A stretch of 64,000 nt of DNA, from the NCBI GenBank assembly GCA_963742955.1, contig CAVUOA010000009.1:248001-312000 (forward strand), given 5' to 3'. Source of the DNA: CAVUOA01 sp963742955 (GTDB lineage Bacteria > Bacteroidota > Ignavibacteria > Tepidaquicellales > OLB5). The stretch's first letter is position 1; every line of letters starts with the position of its first letter. The translations under genes were made by a program, and so were the position numbers. The notes beneath the pieces are model-generated. The model did no database searches, had not been told where the DNA came from, and was given only the letters and a program-made list of their open reading frames with translations. This document shows, piece by piece, positions 53,531 through 62,725 of this stretch.

Positions 53531-56497
53531 ATGAAGACTTTAATAGAAAAGAAATATTTGAATATAGGTTTTGCTGCAGGATTATTAATCCTGCTTGCAA
53601 TTAATATATTAACATACGTCAACACCTTCAAAAATCTTAGTGAAGAAAAATTAAAAAACAGCGCCGGAAAAATTACCGGGTCTTCACAAGAGCTAATATC
53701 AGAATTGTCCGAGTCCGAATCATTAATTCACGGTTATCTTTTAACCGGCAGCCCTGATTTTCTCCAAAAATTTTACAAGTCAAAGAATAAATCAGATTCT
53801 CTCTTCCAGGCAATTAGACAGCTTGGTATAAACAACTCAATTCAAAAATCATTAACGGATTCTATTGCAGTACTCATATCGGAAAGAAATAAGTTAATTA
53901 AAGAATTACTTGATATTACCGGAGGGGCTGATAAATCCTCCGAAAGTATGTATAACTCTATCACAGGTATTTCAGAGAGGTATGAAAGAATAAAATATTT
54001 TCTGGAGAGTATAAACTCTGATGAAGAAATTATTCTGGCGCAAAAAAATAAAGACTCTGAAGATAGTGCAAAATATTCACTCTACCAGATTGTTACTGGC
54101 ACATTGGTAGGATTTGTGCTAATTATTGCTGGCATTGTATTTCTGAACAGAAATTTAAAAAGAAGAATTGATTCTGAAAAAGCGCTGGAAGAAAGCAGGA
54201 AATGGTTTTCAACAACTCTCAATAGTATTGGTGACGGAGTTATTGTAACAAGCAGGCTTGGTGATATTACATTTATGAACCCGGTGGCTCAGAAACTTAC
54301 AGGGTGGAAGGAAAATGAAGCTAAAGGTGTTTATCTTGAGCATATCTATAACATTGTTAATGAAGAAACAAGAGAACGTATTGAAAATCCCGTTTCAAAG
54401 GTATTTAAATCGGGCAAAACCGTTGATATCGGTAAATATACTCTGCTTATAAATAAGGAGGGGAGTGAAATCCCTATAGATGACAGCGCTTCACCGATAT
54501 ATGATGAAGGCGGTTATTTAACGGGAATTGTACTTGTCTTCAAAGACATTTCGGAACGAAGAAAAGCCGAGCTTGAGATTTCAAGGAACCAGATGTTTAT
54601 CAGAAGAATTTCGGAATCGATTCCTAATATACTTTACGTGTACGAGCCGCGCACAATGAAACTTATTTATGCTAACCGGAAGATAAATGATATTTCGGGC
54701 TATACGTTTGAAAAAGCCAAGGCTATGGGTAAAGAATTTTTTGAAAGCGTAATTCACCCGGATGACCTGAAACGGATACTGGGAATGTATAAGCAATTTG
54801 AATGTAATTCAGATACCATAGTGCTTGAAAATGAATACAGGATTAAAAACCCCAATGGGGGATGGAGATGGCTTAGAAGCTATGACGTTGTATTCTCGAG
54901 AGACCAGGCTGGCCAGCCTGCTCAAATACTGGGTACCGCGCTTGATATTACTGAGAAGAAACAACTGGAAGAGCAAATAAAGAAATATAACCTGCACCTT
55001 GAAGAAGTTATTGAAAAAAGAACATCTGAACTTAGGAGAACAAATGAGAAACTTCACAGCGAAATATTTGAACGGGCAAGGGCAGAAGGCAGCGTATCAG
55101 AGGCTGAAGAGAAGTTCCAAAGTCTTGTTGAACATTCATTGGTTGGAATATATATTATTCAGGAAGGTAAATTTGTATACGTTAATCCTAAATTTGAAGA
55201 AGTTTTCGGCTACAATAATAATGAGCTTGACAGCAGGGATGTCCGTGAACTTGTTCATCCGGAATTTTTAGAAATGGTGCAGGAAAATATCCGGAAAAGA
55301 TTAAATAACACATTAAATGATACACAGTACACCTTTAAAGCTTTTAGAAAAGACGGCCGGGTAATTGACGTTGAAGTCCGCGGAACAACAATGAACTATG
55401 AGGGAAAAATTGCAATAATAGGAACTTTACAGGATATAACCGAAAGAAAGAAAACCGAAGACTCGTTAAAAGAACACGAAGAATTTTTGAGAACAATTGT
55501 TAACTCCGCTCCTAATCTCATTTATGTTAAAGATTGGGAAGGGAAATTTGTTCTTGTTAACCGGGCGGCGGCCGAATATTATTCGATGAACCCAGCGGGA
55601 ATAATAGGAAAAACTGAAGCTGAACTCGGGAAAGAAATTGATACTGATAAGATACTTGAAGAAGACAGGCGGGTAATGAACAGCTCTGTTCCTAAAATTA
55701 ATCCTGAAAAGAAATTTGTAAATAACAAAACAGGTAAAACCAGCTGGATGCAGATTATTAAAGTTCCATTAATTACGCAAAACAGAAACAAGCAGGTTCT
55801 TTGTATTCTTACGGATATAACTCAAAGAAAACTGGCGGAAGAAAATATTATAAATTCACTGAAAGAAAAAGAGCTGTTACTGCAGGAGATTCATCACAGG
55901 GTAAAAAACAATCTGCAGATTATAATAAGCCTGCTTAAGCTTCAGTCAAAGTATATATTCGATAAGAGGGATTTCGAAATATTTAATAAGAGCAGGGCAA
56001 GAGTTGAAACAATGTCATTAATTCACGAGAAATTGTATAAATCATCAGACCTTGAGAACATTGATTTGGGGAATTACCTGAAAGATTTAACAAACCAGCT
56101 TTTAAAAGCATACGGCATGGATTCAACGCAGGTAAACCTATATGTTAATTCAGAAAATGTCAGAGTCGGAATTGATACTGCAATTCCCTGCGGGCTAATT
56201 GCAAATGAGCTTGTTTCAAATTCTCTTAAGCATGCATTCAGAATAAACCAGAAAGGCAATATTGAAATAAATATCAAAAAAGATAATGAAAATATAATTT
56301 TCACTATTAACGATGACGGAGTGGGACTTCCGCCTAATTTCGATATTGAAAACACGGATTCTCTCGGGCTGCAGCTTGTAACAACTCTTGCAAAACAGCT
56401 TGATGGAGTTATTGAGGTTGGATCTTCAAGGGAGGGAACGGTTTTTTCACTTACTTTTCCCGAGGTTAAATATAAAGAGAGAATGTTTCAAAACTGA
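53531..56497 (+). CDS. Hybrid-sensor-like histidine kinase with CHASE3 and four PAS domains (HisKA_2 type)
   Basis: A 988-residue membrane sensor kinase. A transmembrane helix (residues about 12-30), an extracytoplasmic CHASE3-like region (ISELSESESLIHGYLLTGSPDFLQKF), then a second helix near 180-200. Four PAS domains follow at about residues 220-345, 350-480, 525-640 and 645-770; the second to fourth end in the DITE-type PAC motif. A HisKA_2 dimerisation domain (EIHHRVKNNLQIIISLLKLQ, phospho-His in HHRVKNN) and an HATPase domain (IANELVSNSLKHAF with N-box, DDGVGLP) complete it. No response regulator is nearby, so it is an orphan. Several PAS domains point to multiple or redox/light-type inputs; no cofactor residue can be assigned. 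Confidence 0.93.
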   Translation: MKTLIEKKYLNIGFAAGLLILLAINILTYVNTFKNLSEEKLKNSAGKITGSSQELISELSESESLIHGYLLTGSPDFLQKFYKSKNKSDSLFQAIRQLGINNSIQKSLTDSIAVLISERNKLIKELLDITGGADKSSESMYNSITGISERYERIKYFLESINSDEEIILAQKNKDSEDSAKYSLYQIVTGTLVGFVLIIAGIVFLNRNLKRRIDSEKALEESRKWFSTTLNSIGDGVIVTSRLGDITFMNPVAQKLTGWKENEAKGVYLEHIYNIVNEETRERIENPVSKVFKSGKTVDIGKYTLLINKEGSEIPIDDSASPIYDEGGYLTGIVLVFKDISERRKAELEISRNQMFIRRISESIPNILYVYEPRTMKLIYANRKINDISGYTFEKAKAMGKEFFESVIHPDDLKRILGMYKQFECNSDTIVLENEYRIKNPNGGWRWLRSYDVVFSRDQAGQPAQILGTALDITEKKQLEEQIKKYNLHLEEVIEKRTSELRRTNEKLHSEIFERARAEGSVSEAEEKFQSLVEHSLVGIYIIQEGKFVYVNPKFEEVFGYNNNELDSRDVRELVHPEFLEMVQENIRKRLNNTLNDTQYTFKAFRKDGRVIDVEVRGTTMNYEGKIAIIGTLQDITERKKTEDSLKEHEEFLRTIVNSAPNLIYVKDWEGKFVLVNRAAAEYYSMNPAGIIGKTEAELGKEIDTDKILEEDRRVMNSSVPKINPEKKFVNNKTGKTSWMQIIKVPLITQNRNKQVLCILTDITQRKLAEENIINSLKEKELLLQEIHHRVKNNLQIIISLLKLQSKYIFDKRDFEIFNKSRARVETMSLIHEKLYKSSDLENIDLGNYLKDLTNQLLKAYGMDSTQVNLYVNSENVRVGIDTAIPCGLIANELVSNSLKHAFRINQKGNIEINIKKDNENIIFTINDDGVGLPPNFDIENTDSLGLQLVTTLAKQLDGVIEVGSSREGTVFSLTFPEVKYKERMFQN

Positions 56498-56574
56498 GGC
56501 ATGTTATTGTAATTTAGATTTTTTCTTTATACATTTAGTAAGAAAGTTAAACTTATTGATAGAAGGAAACTGTT

Positions 56575-56844
56575 ATGAATCCGAATGATGAAAATCTGGT
56601 TACAGTATTTGCAACAGGAAATCATGGTGTAATTGCTGTGGCAAAATCAATGCTTGATGATGCCGGTATAGAATATTATGCAAAAAACGAACGTACCGAA
56701 GATTTAATTGGTCTTGGAGTTGTTGGAACAGGTTATAACCCGGTTATTGGACCTATCGAACTGCAGGTGCTTGAGGAAAATGCCGAAGAAGCAATAAACC
56801 TGCTTAAAGACCTCTCGGAAGGACAGGTTGACGAGGAAGAATAA
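56575..56844 (+). CDS. DUF2007 protein (soluble)
   Basis: An 89-residue protein of the DUF2007 (putative signal-transducing) family. The core is VTVFATGNHGVIAVAKSMLDDAGIEYYAKNE, followed by PIELQVLEENAEEAINLL. It lies about 80 bases after the histidine kinase gene and has a strong terminator after it. A paralogue with a membrane anchor is at 57381. Function is unknown. Confidence 0.88.
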   Translation: MNPNDENLVTVFATGNHGVIAVAKSMLDDAGIEYYAKNERTEDLIGLGVVGTGYNPVIGPIELQVLEENAEEAINLLKDLSEGQVDEEE

Positions 56845-56868
56845 TATCATTTACGGATGATTTTAATT

Positions 56869-56897
56869 AAGCTCCTTTTTCTTAAAGGAGCTTTTTT
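56869..56897 (+). terminator. Intrinsic terminator after DUF2007 gene
   Basis: AAGCTCCTTT pairs perfectly with AAAGGAGCTT around TTCTT, followed by TTTT, a textbook terminator 25 bases after the stop. Confidence 0.92.
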
Positions 56898-56965
56898 ATT
56901 TAATGGTTTTTGAAATGCCGTTTAATTAATTTGTCAAACTTATCAATTAACCGGGTAAATTAAAA

Positions 56966-57376
56966 ATGGCTGCAAAATATTTTACATTGATTCTGCTTAT
57001 GATACTGCCTATGAAAATCTTTGCTCAGGATAATAATCCCATCGATAAAGAACTTAGCGGGTGTATGGATAAAAACCCTTCAACACAGGGAATGCTGAAA
57101 TGTATTGATAACGCTTATGCAAAATGGGATGATGAGCTGAATAATTATTATAAAAAACTTACCGGCATACTTGATGATGAAGGCAAATCTTTTTTGAAAG
57201 ATGCACAAAGGAAATGGATTGAATTCCGTGACCTTGAATTCAAAAATATTGAATATATTTATTCCCAAAAGGACGGTACGATGTATCTGCCAATGCAGGC
57301 TATTGACAGAATGGAAATCATAAAGAAACGAGCGCTTGAATTAAAAGATTATTATGAGCTGCTGACGGAGAATTAA
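56966..57376 (+). CDS. LprI-like (DUF1311) secreted protein
   Basis: A 136-residue exported protein with signal peptide ending KIFAQ. The mature part is the DUF1311/LprI pattern: SGCMDKNPSTQGMLKCIDNAYAKWDDELNNYYKKL with two spaced Cys, and LKDAQRKWIEFRDLEF, the WxxFRD signature. LprI is known as an inhibitor of lysozyme in mycobacteria; that role is not shown for this group. It precedes a DUF2007 membrane paralogue by four bases and may be co-transcribed with it. Confidence 0.9.
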   Translation: MAAKYFTLILLMILPMKIFAQDNNPIDKELSGCMDKNPSTQGMLKCIDNAYAKWDDELNNYYKKLTGILDDEGKSFLKDAQRKWIEFRDLEFKNIEYIYSQKDGTMYLPMQAIDRMEIIKKRALELKDYYELLTEN

Positions 57377-57380
57377 CAGA

Positions 57381-57719
57381 ATGATTCCCGATGAAGAAAG
57401 CCCGGTTACAGTTTTTTCTACATCCAACAAAGGTGTTTTTTTAGTTGCGAGGTCAATACTGGACGGCTCAGGAATAGCATATTATACCTCTAATGAATTT
57501 ATTGATGCTTTGGCATATGGAGGTGAAATACTGAGCATACAGGTTAGCAGCAAAGACGCTGAAACAGTCAGAAATCTTCTCGAAAATATTCAGGAAAATT
57601 CTCCAACCTACAGTCTTGGCGAACAGCAATATGAAGAATTTAAATTATTTAAAATATATGCTTCAATTATTTTATTAATAATTATTATATTAATTGCCGT
57701 ATTTTTTGTGAGATGTTAA
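57381..57719 (+). CDS. DUF2007 protein with C-terminal membrane anchor
   Basis: A 112-residue paralogue of the gene at 56575. The DUF2007 core reads VTVFSTSNKGVFLVARSILDGSGIAYY and is followed by a linker and a C-terminal transmembrane helix (YASIILLIIIILIAVFFV), so the domain should be tethered to the membrane with its bulk in the cytoplasm. Start and stop are clear. Function is unknown. Having one soluble and one membrane form flanking LprI is unusual. Confidence 0.85.
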   Translation: MIPDEESPVTVFSTSNKGVFLVARSILDGSGIAYYTSNEFIDALAYGGEILSIQVSSKDAETVRNLLENIQENSPTYSLGEQQYEEFKLFKIYASIILLIIIILIAVFFVRC

Positions 57720-57741
57720 AAATATTTAATATTACATTATT

Positions 57742-58623
57742 ATGCCTCCACATTTACCTATTTTAAAAATGTATAAGCTTTTTATCGGCGGTAAATTTAC
57801 CCGAACCGAATCGGAAAGGTATTTATCTGCGGTTAATCCTAAAACAAAAGAAAAAATCTGCAACTACTCACGAGCTTCACGAAAAGACCTGCGGAACGCG
57901 GTTGTTGCCGCAAGGGGCGCTCTCGGTTTGTGGAGCGCAAAAACTGCATACGAAAGAGGGCAGATTTTTTACCGCCTTGCCGAAATGCTCGAAGGAAGAA
58001 AAGAACAGTTTGTAAATGAAATTACAGTTTCAACTAAATCAACAAAATCACAGGCTTTAAAGGAAGTTAACAAGGCAGTAGACAGGATTATTTGGTTTGC
58101 GGGATTTTCTGACAAGTGGTCTCAGCTTGTATCTTCTGTAAATCCTGTTCAAACAGGCTATTTCAATTTTTCCATGCCGGAGCCTACAGGGGTTGTTGGC
58201 GTTTTGCTTCCTGATGAACCTTCTTTACTGGGATTAATATCAAGATTGTGCCCAATAGTAGTCTCCGGCAATTCATGTGTTATGATTGCATCAGAATCCG
58301 CACCTCTTCCGGCGCTTTCTTTTTCAGAAGTAATTGCAACAAGCGATTTTCCTGCGGGAGTAATAAATATACTTACTGGATTAAAAAAAGAACTCATTCC
58401 TCATCTCGCATTACACATGGATGTAAACGCGTTTGATTACGCTGATTACAACAGCTCATTCAAGAAGGATGTTCAGGCTGACTGCGCTTCAAATGTAAAA
58501 AGATTTATTTATTCGGCTCATAAAAATGCAAGTGATTATTATAACGATGAATTGAATGAAAATCTGAGGCAAATAGAAAACTTCACTGAAATAAAAACCG
58601 TCTGGCATACAATGGGATATTAA
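57742..58623 (+). CDS. Half-length aldehyde dehydrogenase-family protein, no catalytic domain
   Basis: A 293-residue protein aligned to the first half of ALDH. It begins KMYKLFIGGKFTRTESERYLSAVNPKTKEKIC, with PEPTGVVGVLLPDEPSLLGLI and GNSCVMIASESAPLPALSF, matching the ALDH NAD-binding domain including its P...N pattern. It then ends with SNVKRFIYSAHKNASDYYND and lacks the Glu and Cys of the active site. The stop is clean and the sequence is not interrupted. Such half ALDHs accompany a full ALDH next to deoC in various bacteria, which suggests a heteromeric or regulatory subunit. Catalysis on its own is unlikely. Confidence 0.8.
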   Translation: MPPHLPILKMYKLFIGGKFTRTESERYLSAVNPKTKEKICNYSRASRKDLRNAVVAARGALGLWSAKTAYERGQIFYRLAEMLEGRKEQFVNEITVSTKSTKSQALKEVNKAVDRIIWFAGFSDKWSQLVSSVNPVQTGYFNFSMPEPTGVVGVLLPDEPSLLGLISRLCPIVVSGNSCVMIASESAPLPALSFSEVIATSDFPAGVINILTGLKKELIPHLALHMDVNAFDYADYNSSFKKDVQADCASNVKRFIYSAHKNASDYYNDELNENLRQIENFTEIKTVWHTMGY

Positions 58624-58669
58624 AATCTTCGGGAACGTAAAGTATGTTTTCGTGATTTTATATATTGAC

Positions 58670-59137
58670 ATGCCAAATTATCTGAAATTAATTATCAGCA
58701 TTATTATATGCCAGCTTGCGGGAATTACAGGAACAATATTTACCGGTGATTCTCTCGGTTGGTATTATACGTTAAATAAACCCTCTTTCCGCCCTCCTAA
58801 TTGGTTATTTGGACCTGTTTGGATAATTCTTTATGCATTAATGGGAATATCTCTTTACATTTTATGGAGAAGGGGATTTTCATCTAACGATTCAAAATAT
58901 GCATTAATAATATTTGCAATCCAGCTTGTGATTAATACTGCGTGGTCTTTTATATTTTTCGGTGAAAGGTCAATTGGCGGCGGTATGGCTGTAATTCTGG
59001 TGCTTTGGATTTTGATTTTCCTGACAATTTTTGCATTCTACCGTTTAAACGCGTCTGCTGCATATCTTCTTATTCCTTACCTCATATGGGTTAGTTACGC
59101 CTCAATTTTGAATTTGTCAATTTGGAGGCTTAATTAA
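58670..59137 (+). CDS. tspO: TspO/MBR-family membrane protein
   Basis: A 155-residue five-helix protein of the TspO (mitochondrial benzodiazepine receptor) family. Motifs are GITGTIFTGDSLGWYYTLNKPSFRPPNWLFGPVW, the family core with the WYxxLxKP box, and NTAWSFIFFGERSIGGGM. ATG 58670 is preferred to the GTG 18 bases upstream because it leaves the usual short cytoplasmic start. TspO binds porphyrins and affects tetrapyrrole or stress responses; the role here is open. Confidence 0.93.
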   Translation: MPNYLKLIISIIICQLAGITGTIFTGDSLGWYYTLNKPSFRPPNWLFGPVWIILYALMGISLYILWRRGFSSNDSKYALIIFAIQLVINTAWSFIFFGERSIGGGMAVILVLWILIFLTIFAFYRLNASAAYLLIPYLIWVSYASILNLSIWRLN

Positions 59138-59222
59138 ACAATTCCAAATAAGACTTTATATATGAAACTAATTTACATATATTAGAGTATTATAAAGTAG
59201 AAAATAAACTTAAAAAATCTCA

Positions 59223-60815
59223 ATGAAACAACGTAAATATCTGATTCCGATATTTCTTATGCTTATTTCCATAGGCGTACTTATCGGAATGAGAGTAAAC
59301 ACAGCCGCATCCGGTGATGATATCTTCGAAAATGTGAAGAAATTCAACGATGCGCTCACCCTTGTCCAGAAAAACTATGTTGAAGACGTAAATACCGATA
59401 AATTGACGGAAGCAGCTATTAGAGGCATGCTTTCTGAATTAGATCCTCACTCTGTATATATTACTCCCGAGCAGCTTAAGCAGGTTAATGAGGATTTTTC
59501 AGGCAGTTTTGAAGGGATAGGGGTTGAATTTGATATTGTAAACGATACAATTACAATAGTAACACCAATATCCGGGGGGCCATCCGAAGCGCTTGGTATT
59601 CAGGCAGGTGATAAAATAGTAAAAATTGACGGTGTTTCTGCTATAAAAATGAGCAGAGAAGATGTACCGAAGAAATTACGCGGAGCAAAAGGAACAAAGG
59701 TAAATGTCACGATTTACAGAGCAGGCAGTCCTAAATTACTCGATTTTGAAATTACAAGAGATAAAATACCGCTTTACAGCGTAGATGCTTCATTCATGGT
59801 AAATAATGATATTGGCTATGTAAGGGTAAGCAGGTTTGCCGCTACAACTTATGATGAATTCAGCAAGGCACTTGCCCAGCTTAAATCTGAGGGAATGCAA
59901 AAACTTGTTCTCGATTTAAGAAATAACCCCGGCGGATATCTTGACCAGGCATTTAAAATGGCAAGCATGTTTATTCCAAGAGGTAAGAAAATTGTTTACA
60001 CTAAGAGCAGAATTCCCGCCTATAATGATGAATATCTCTCTGAAGGGGGCGATTACACTGATATACCGTTAATTCTTCTTGTAAATGACGGTTCAGCATC
60101 AGCAAGCGAAATAGTATCCGGCGCTATTCAGGACTGGGACAGGGGATTGATAGTCGGTGAAAACACCTTTGGTAAAGGGCTTGTGCAAAGACAGTATGAC
60201 CTGCCGGACGGTTCAGCAATCAGAGTTACAACGTCAAGGTACTTTACACCTTCCGGAAGATTAATACAGAAGCCGTATGTTGGCTCAACATACAAAAAGA
60301 TGGCTAATAACGAAGAAGAAGGCGATAACCTGTATCATACACAGGACAGCAAAGATACTTCAAGACCTGAGTATAAAACAATGGGCGGAAGAACAGTTTA
60401 CGGCGGAGGCGGAATTACTCCCGATTTCATTGTGAAAATGGATACTCTAACAGATTACTCTGTACAGCTGCGAAGAATTAATCTCTTCCTGGAATATACC
60501 AATAATTATTTCGAAGCAAACAAAGATAGACTGAAATCTTCTTATTCGGATTATCATAAGTTCAGGGATAATTTTGAAGTGAGCGAATCTATGCTGAACG
60601 ATTTTCAGGCTCTTGCTACTTCAAAAGGTATTGCATTAAATGAAGAGCAGTGGAACAGGGATTTGGATTTTATTAAAACAACTATAAAATCAATTATTGC
60701 AAGAGATATCTGGGGAAATAACGGAAGTATGGCAGTGTTTTTATCAACAGATAAGCAATTTGAGAAAGCCGTGCAGCTTTTTCCGGAAGCTGAAAAGCTT
60801 GCTCATTTGAAATGA
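59223..60815 (+). CDS. S41 carboxy-terminal processing protease with PDZ domain
   Basis: A 530-residue CtpA-type serine protease. An N-terminal hydrophobic segment (residues 8-25) anchors or exports it. A PDZ domain covers about residues 95-180. The S41 core has LVLDLRNNPGGYLDQAF, the nucleophile Ser in NDGSASASE (around residues 291-295) and the general-base Lys in TFGKGLVQ. The C-terminal part (about 410-530) is helical and specific to this group. It degrades or processes proteins by their C-terminal tails in the periplasm. The next gene overlaps its stop by four bases. Confidence 0.95.
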   Translation: MKQRKYLIPIFLMLISIGVLIGMRVNTAASGDDIFENVKKFNDALTLVQKNYVEDVNTDKLTEAAIRGMLSELDPHSVYITPEQLKQVNEDFSGSFEGIGVEFDIVNDTITIVTPISGGPSEALGIQAGDKIVKIDGVSAIKMSREDVPKKLRGAKGTKVNVTIYRAGSPKLLDFEITRDKIPLYSVDASFMVNNDIGYVRVSRFAATTYDEFSKALAQLKSEGMQKLVLDLRNNPGGYLDQAFKMASMFIPRGKKIVYTKSRIPAYNDEYLSEGGDYTDIPLILLVNDGSASASEIVSGAIQDWDRGLIVGENTFGKGLVQRQYDLPDGSAIRVTTSRYFTPSGRLIQKPYVGSTYKKMANNEEEGDNLYHTQDSKDTSRPEYKTMGGRTVYGGGGITPDFIVKMDTLTDYSVQLRRINLFLEYTNNYFEANKDRLKSSYSDYHKFRDNFEVSESMLNDFQALATSKGIALNEEQWNRDLDFIKTTIKSIIARDIWGNNGSMAVFLSTDKQFEKAVQLFPEAEKLAHLK

Positions 60816-61597
60816 CCTCTAAAATACCAAGATTTATTGTTTTAGTCTTATTGCTGTTAAGCAGCAATAAGACTTTTTCGCAATCAGAGGTGTTTTCTGA
60901 TGGCGAAGAATTAATATATGACGTTTATTATTCTTTTATAAACATCGGCTGGGCAAAGTTTAATACAACAAGAATTACAGGTTCTAAAAATATGTATCTT
61001 TGCGAAGCTGTTTTGAAATCAAATGAAGCTCTGCCGTTTGTTACGGTTGATTTTTATTTTTCCAGTGAAATTGAAGTCCTTGATAATATTATAAGACCTG
61101 TAAAATTCACAAGTAAGGAGTTCAAAGACGGAAAAGCGAGTATATTGACTTACGATTTTCATTATGACAGCTCTTATGTTTATATCAAAAAGAACGGGTA
61201 TGACGGGCAATTGGAATACGAAAAACGTATGCCTCTGACAACAGTGTTTCAGGACGGGCTGTCGATTTTTTACTTTGCACGGTTCAATTTCTTCAGCAAT
61301 AAAGCAGTTGATGTGCCGGTTTTGATAAACCAGGACAGCTCTAGTATTCATATAAATTTTAATACAGCTAAAACTGACGCAGATATTGGAGAAGTTAACT
61401 ACGATATTTCATCAGTTTATCTTGAAGGAAACACAGATTACCAGTTCGTATTTGGATTAACGGGTGACTTTTCAGGCTGGTTTACTAAAGATGCAGCTCG
61501 AATTCCTGTTAAAGCAAAATTAAAAGTAAAAATAGGAAATGTAACTCTTGAACTCAAAGGATGGAAAAGAAAAGGGTGGAAACCGCCTGAATATTAA
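60812..61597 (+). CDS. DUF3108 exported protein
   Basis: A 261-residue protein with a signal peptide ending KTFSQS. The pattern GEELIYDVYYSFINIGWAKFNT near the N terminus and the FTSKEFKDGKASILTYDFHY stretch match DUF3108, a beta-barrel-like lipid-binding type fold. The family is periplasmic or outer-membrane associated and uncharacterised. Its ATG overlaps the stop of the S41 protease, implying coupling. Confidence 0.85.
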   Translation: MTSKIPRFIVLVLLLLSSNKTFSQSEVFSDGEELIYDVYYSFINIGWAKFNTTRITGSKNMYLCEAVLKSNEALPFVTVDFYFSSEIEVLDNIIRPVKFTSKEFKDGKASILTYDFHYDSSYVYIKKNGYDGQLEYEKRMPLTTVFQDGLSIFYFARFNFFSNKAVDVPVLINQDSSSIHINFNTAKTDADIGEVNYDISSVYLEGNTDYQFVFGLTGDFSGWFTKDAARIPVKAKLKVKIGNVTLELKGWKRKGWKPPEY

Positions 61598-61606
61598 TTA
61601 AATAAG

Positions 61607-62159
61607 ATGATTTTACCGTATCAAAATATCAGTCCTAAAATTCACGAATCGGTTTTAATTGCTGAAGGAGCATATATTATTGGCGATGTGGAAATTGGAA
61701 AAGATTCGAGTATCTGGTTCAATACTGTTGTAAGGGGAGACGTTAACTATATCCGTGTAGGTGAAAGAACAAATATTCAGGATTTGACTATGGTTCATGT
61801 AACCTTCAAGAAATTTCCTGACCTTTATAGGAAACGATGTTTCAATAGGGCACAGCGCGGTAATTCACGGCTGCAGGATAAAGGATTTTGTAGTAATCGG
61901 TATGGGTGCAAAAATACTTGATGATTCGACTGTCGGACCGTATTCCCTGGTTGCAGCCGGTTCTGTTGTTAAAGAAAAGTTTATTGTTCCTGAAGGAACT
62001 CTTGTTGCCGGAGTTCCGGCAAAGGTTGTTAGAGATTTACGGCCTGAAGAGATTGAAAAACTTAAGCAGAATGCTAAAAACTATTTATTTTATGTTGAGC
62101 AATATAAGACATTTAATAAAGGCTTAGGATTCCAAAATTTCAAAGCTATTGACAAATAA
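61607..62159 (+). CDS. Gamma-carbonic-anhydrase-like hexapeptide protein, one frameshift
   Basis: A left-handed beta-helix protein of the gamma carbonic anhydrase/YrdA group, about 183 residues when corrected. The hexapeptide repeats start IIGDVEIGKDSSIWFNTVVRGDV; the metal His candidates are in TMVHVTF and GHSAVIHGC. The frame breaks near 61829 in CCTGACC. Deleting one G gives KFPTFIGNDVSIGHSAVIHG and joins the second part GAKILDDSTVGPYS. The end carries the usual VPAKVVRDLRPEE with a helical tail. Enzyme activity of this subgroup is often weak; annotate by fold. Confidence 0.88.
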
Positions 62160-62288
62160 TATTTTTCTGGATATTTTAAATATTAGGTTTTTAGAGTGAT
62201 AGTAGAATGACTTAAAGTTAAATATTAATTTTTGTATATTTTATCTGCGAATTTTTGGAAAATATATTAAAAAAGGCTGGATTCTGCA

Positions 62289-62720
62289 ATAAATTCGAAA
62301 ATTTTAGTTCAAAATCATCATCCCTCTTCAAAGTTGCCTATAAGCCAAAGGTCAATTCGGGCATTGGTATCACGTGTTATAAGAAATGAAAAATATAAGC
62401 TTTGCAGCTTAGAAGTGAACTTTGTGAATGATTTTAGAATTAAGAAAGTAAATAAGAAGTTCTTAAATCACAATTATTTTACGGATATAATTACTTTTCC
62501 ATATAATAACGATAAAAAGGGGCTTGAAGGTGAAATAGTAATTTCACTGGATTCTGTAAAGAAAAATGCTTTGTCTTACGGTACTGCATATAAACAGGAA
62601 CTCAAGCGCGTTATAATACATGGATGCCTGCACATGACAGGATATGATGATAAAACAAAATCCGAAAAGGAACTTATTAGGTCTAAGGAAAATTCTTACA
62701 TGGGAATTAAAAAAGTTTAA
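62289..62720 (+). CDS. ybeY: Endoribonuclease YbeY, start uncertain
   Basis: Zinc endoribonuclease for 16S rRNA maturation and ribosome quality control. The metal motif is HGCLHMTGYDD: two His with Asp in place of the third His, the usual variant in this lineage. FTDIITFPYN and GEIVISLDSV also match. The open frame continues upstream of the TTG at 62334 as KILVQNHHPSSKLPISQRSI, an expected YbeY N terminus. The frame closes at a stop at 62268, and no ATG, GTG or TTG lies between it and the conserved part. ATA 62289 is chosen as the most likely start (a changed ATG or a base error). Confidence 0.88.
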   Translation: MNSKILVQNHHPSSKLPISQRSIRALVSRVIRNEKYKLCSLEVNFVNDFRIKKVNKKFLNHNYFTDIITFPYNNDKKGLEGEIVISLDSVKKNALSYGTAYKQELKRVIIHGCLHMTGYDDKTKSEKELIRSKENSYMGIKKV

Positions 62721-62725
62721 AATTT

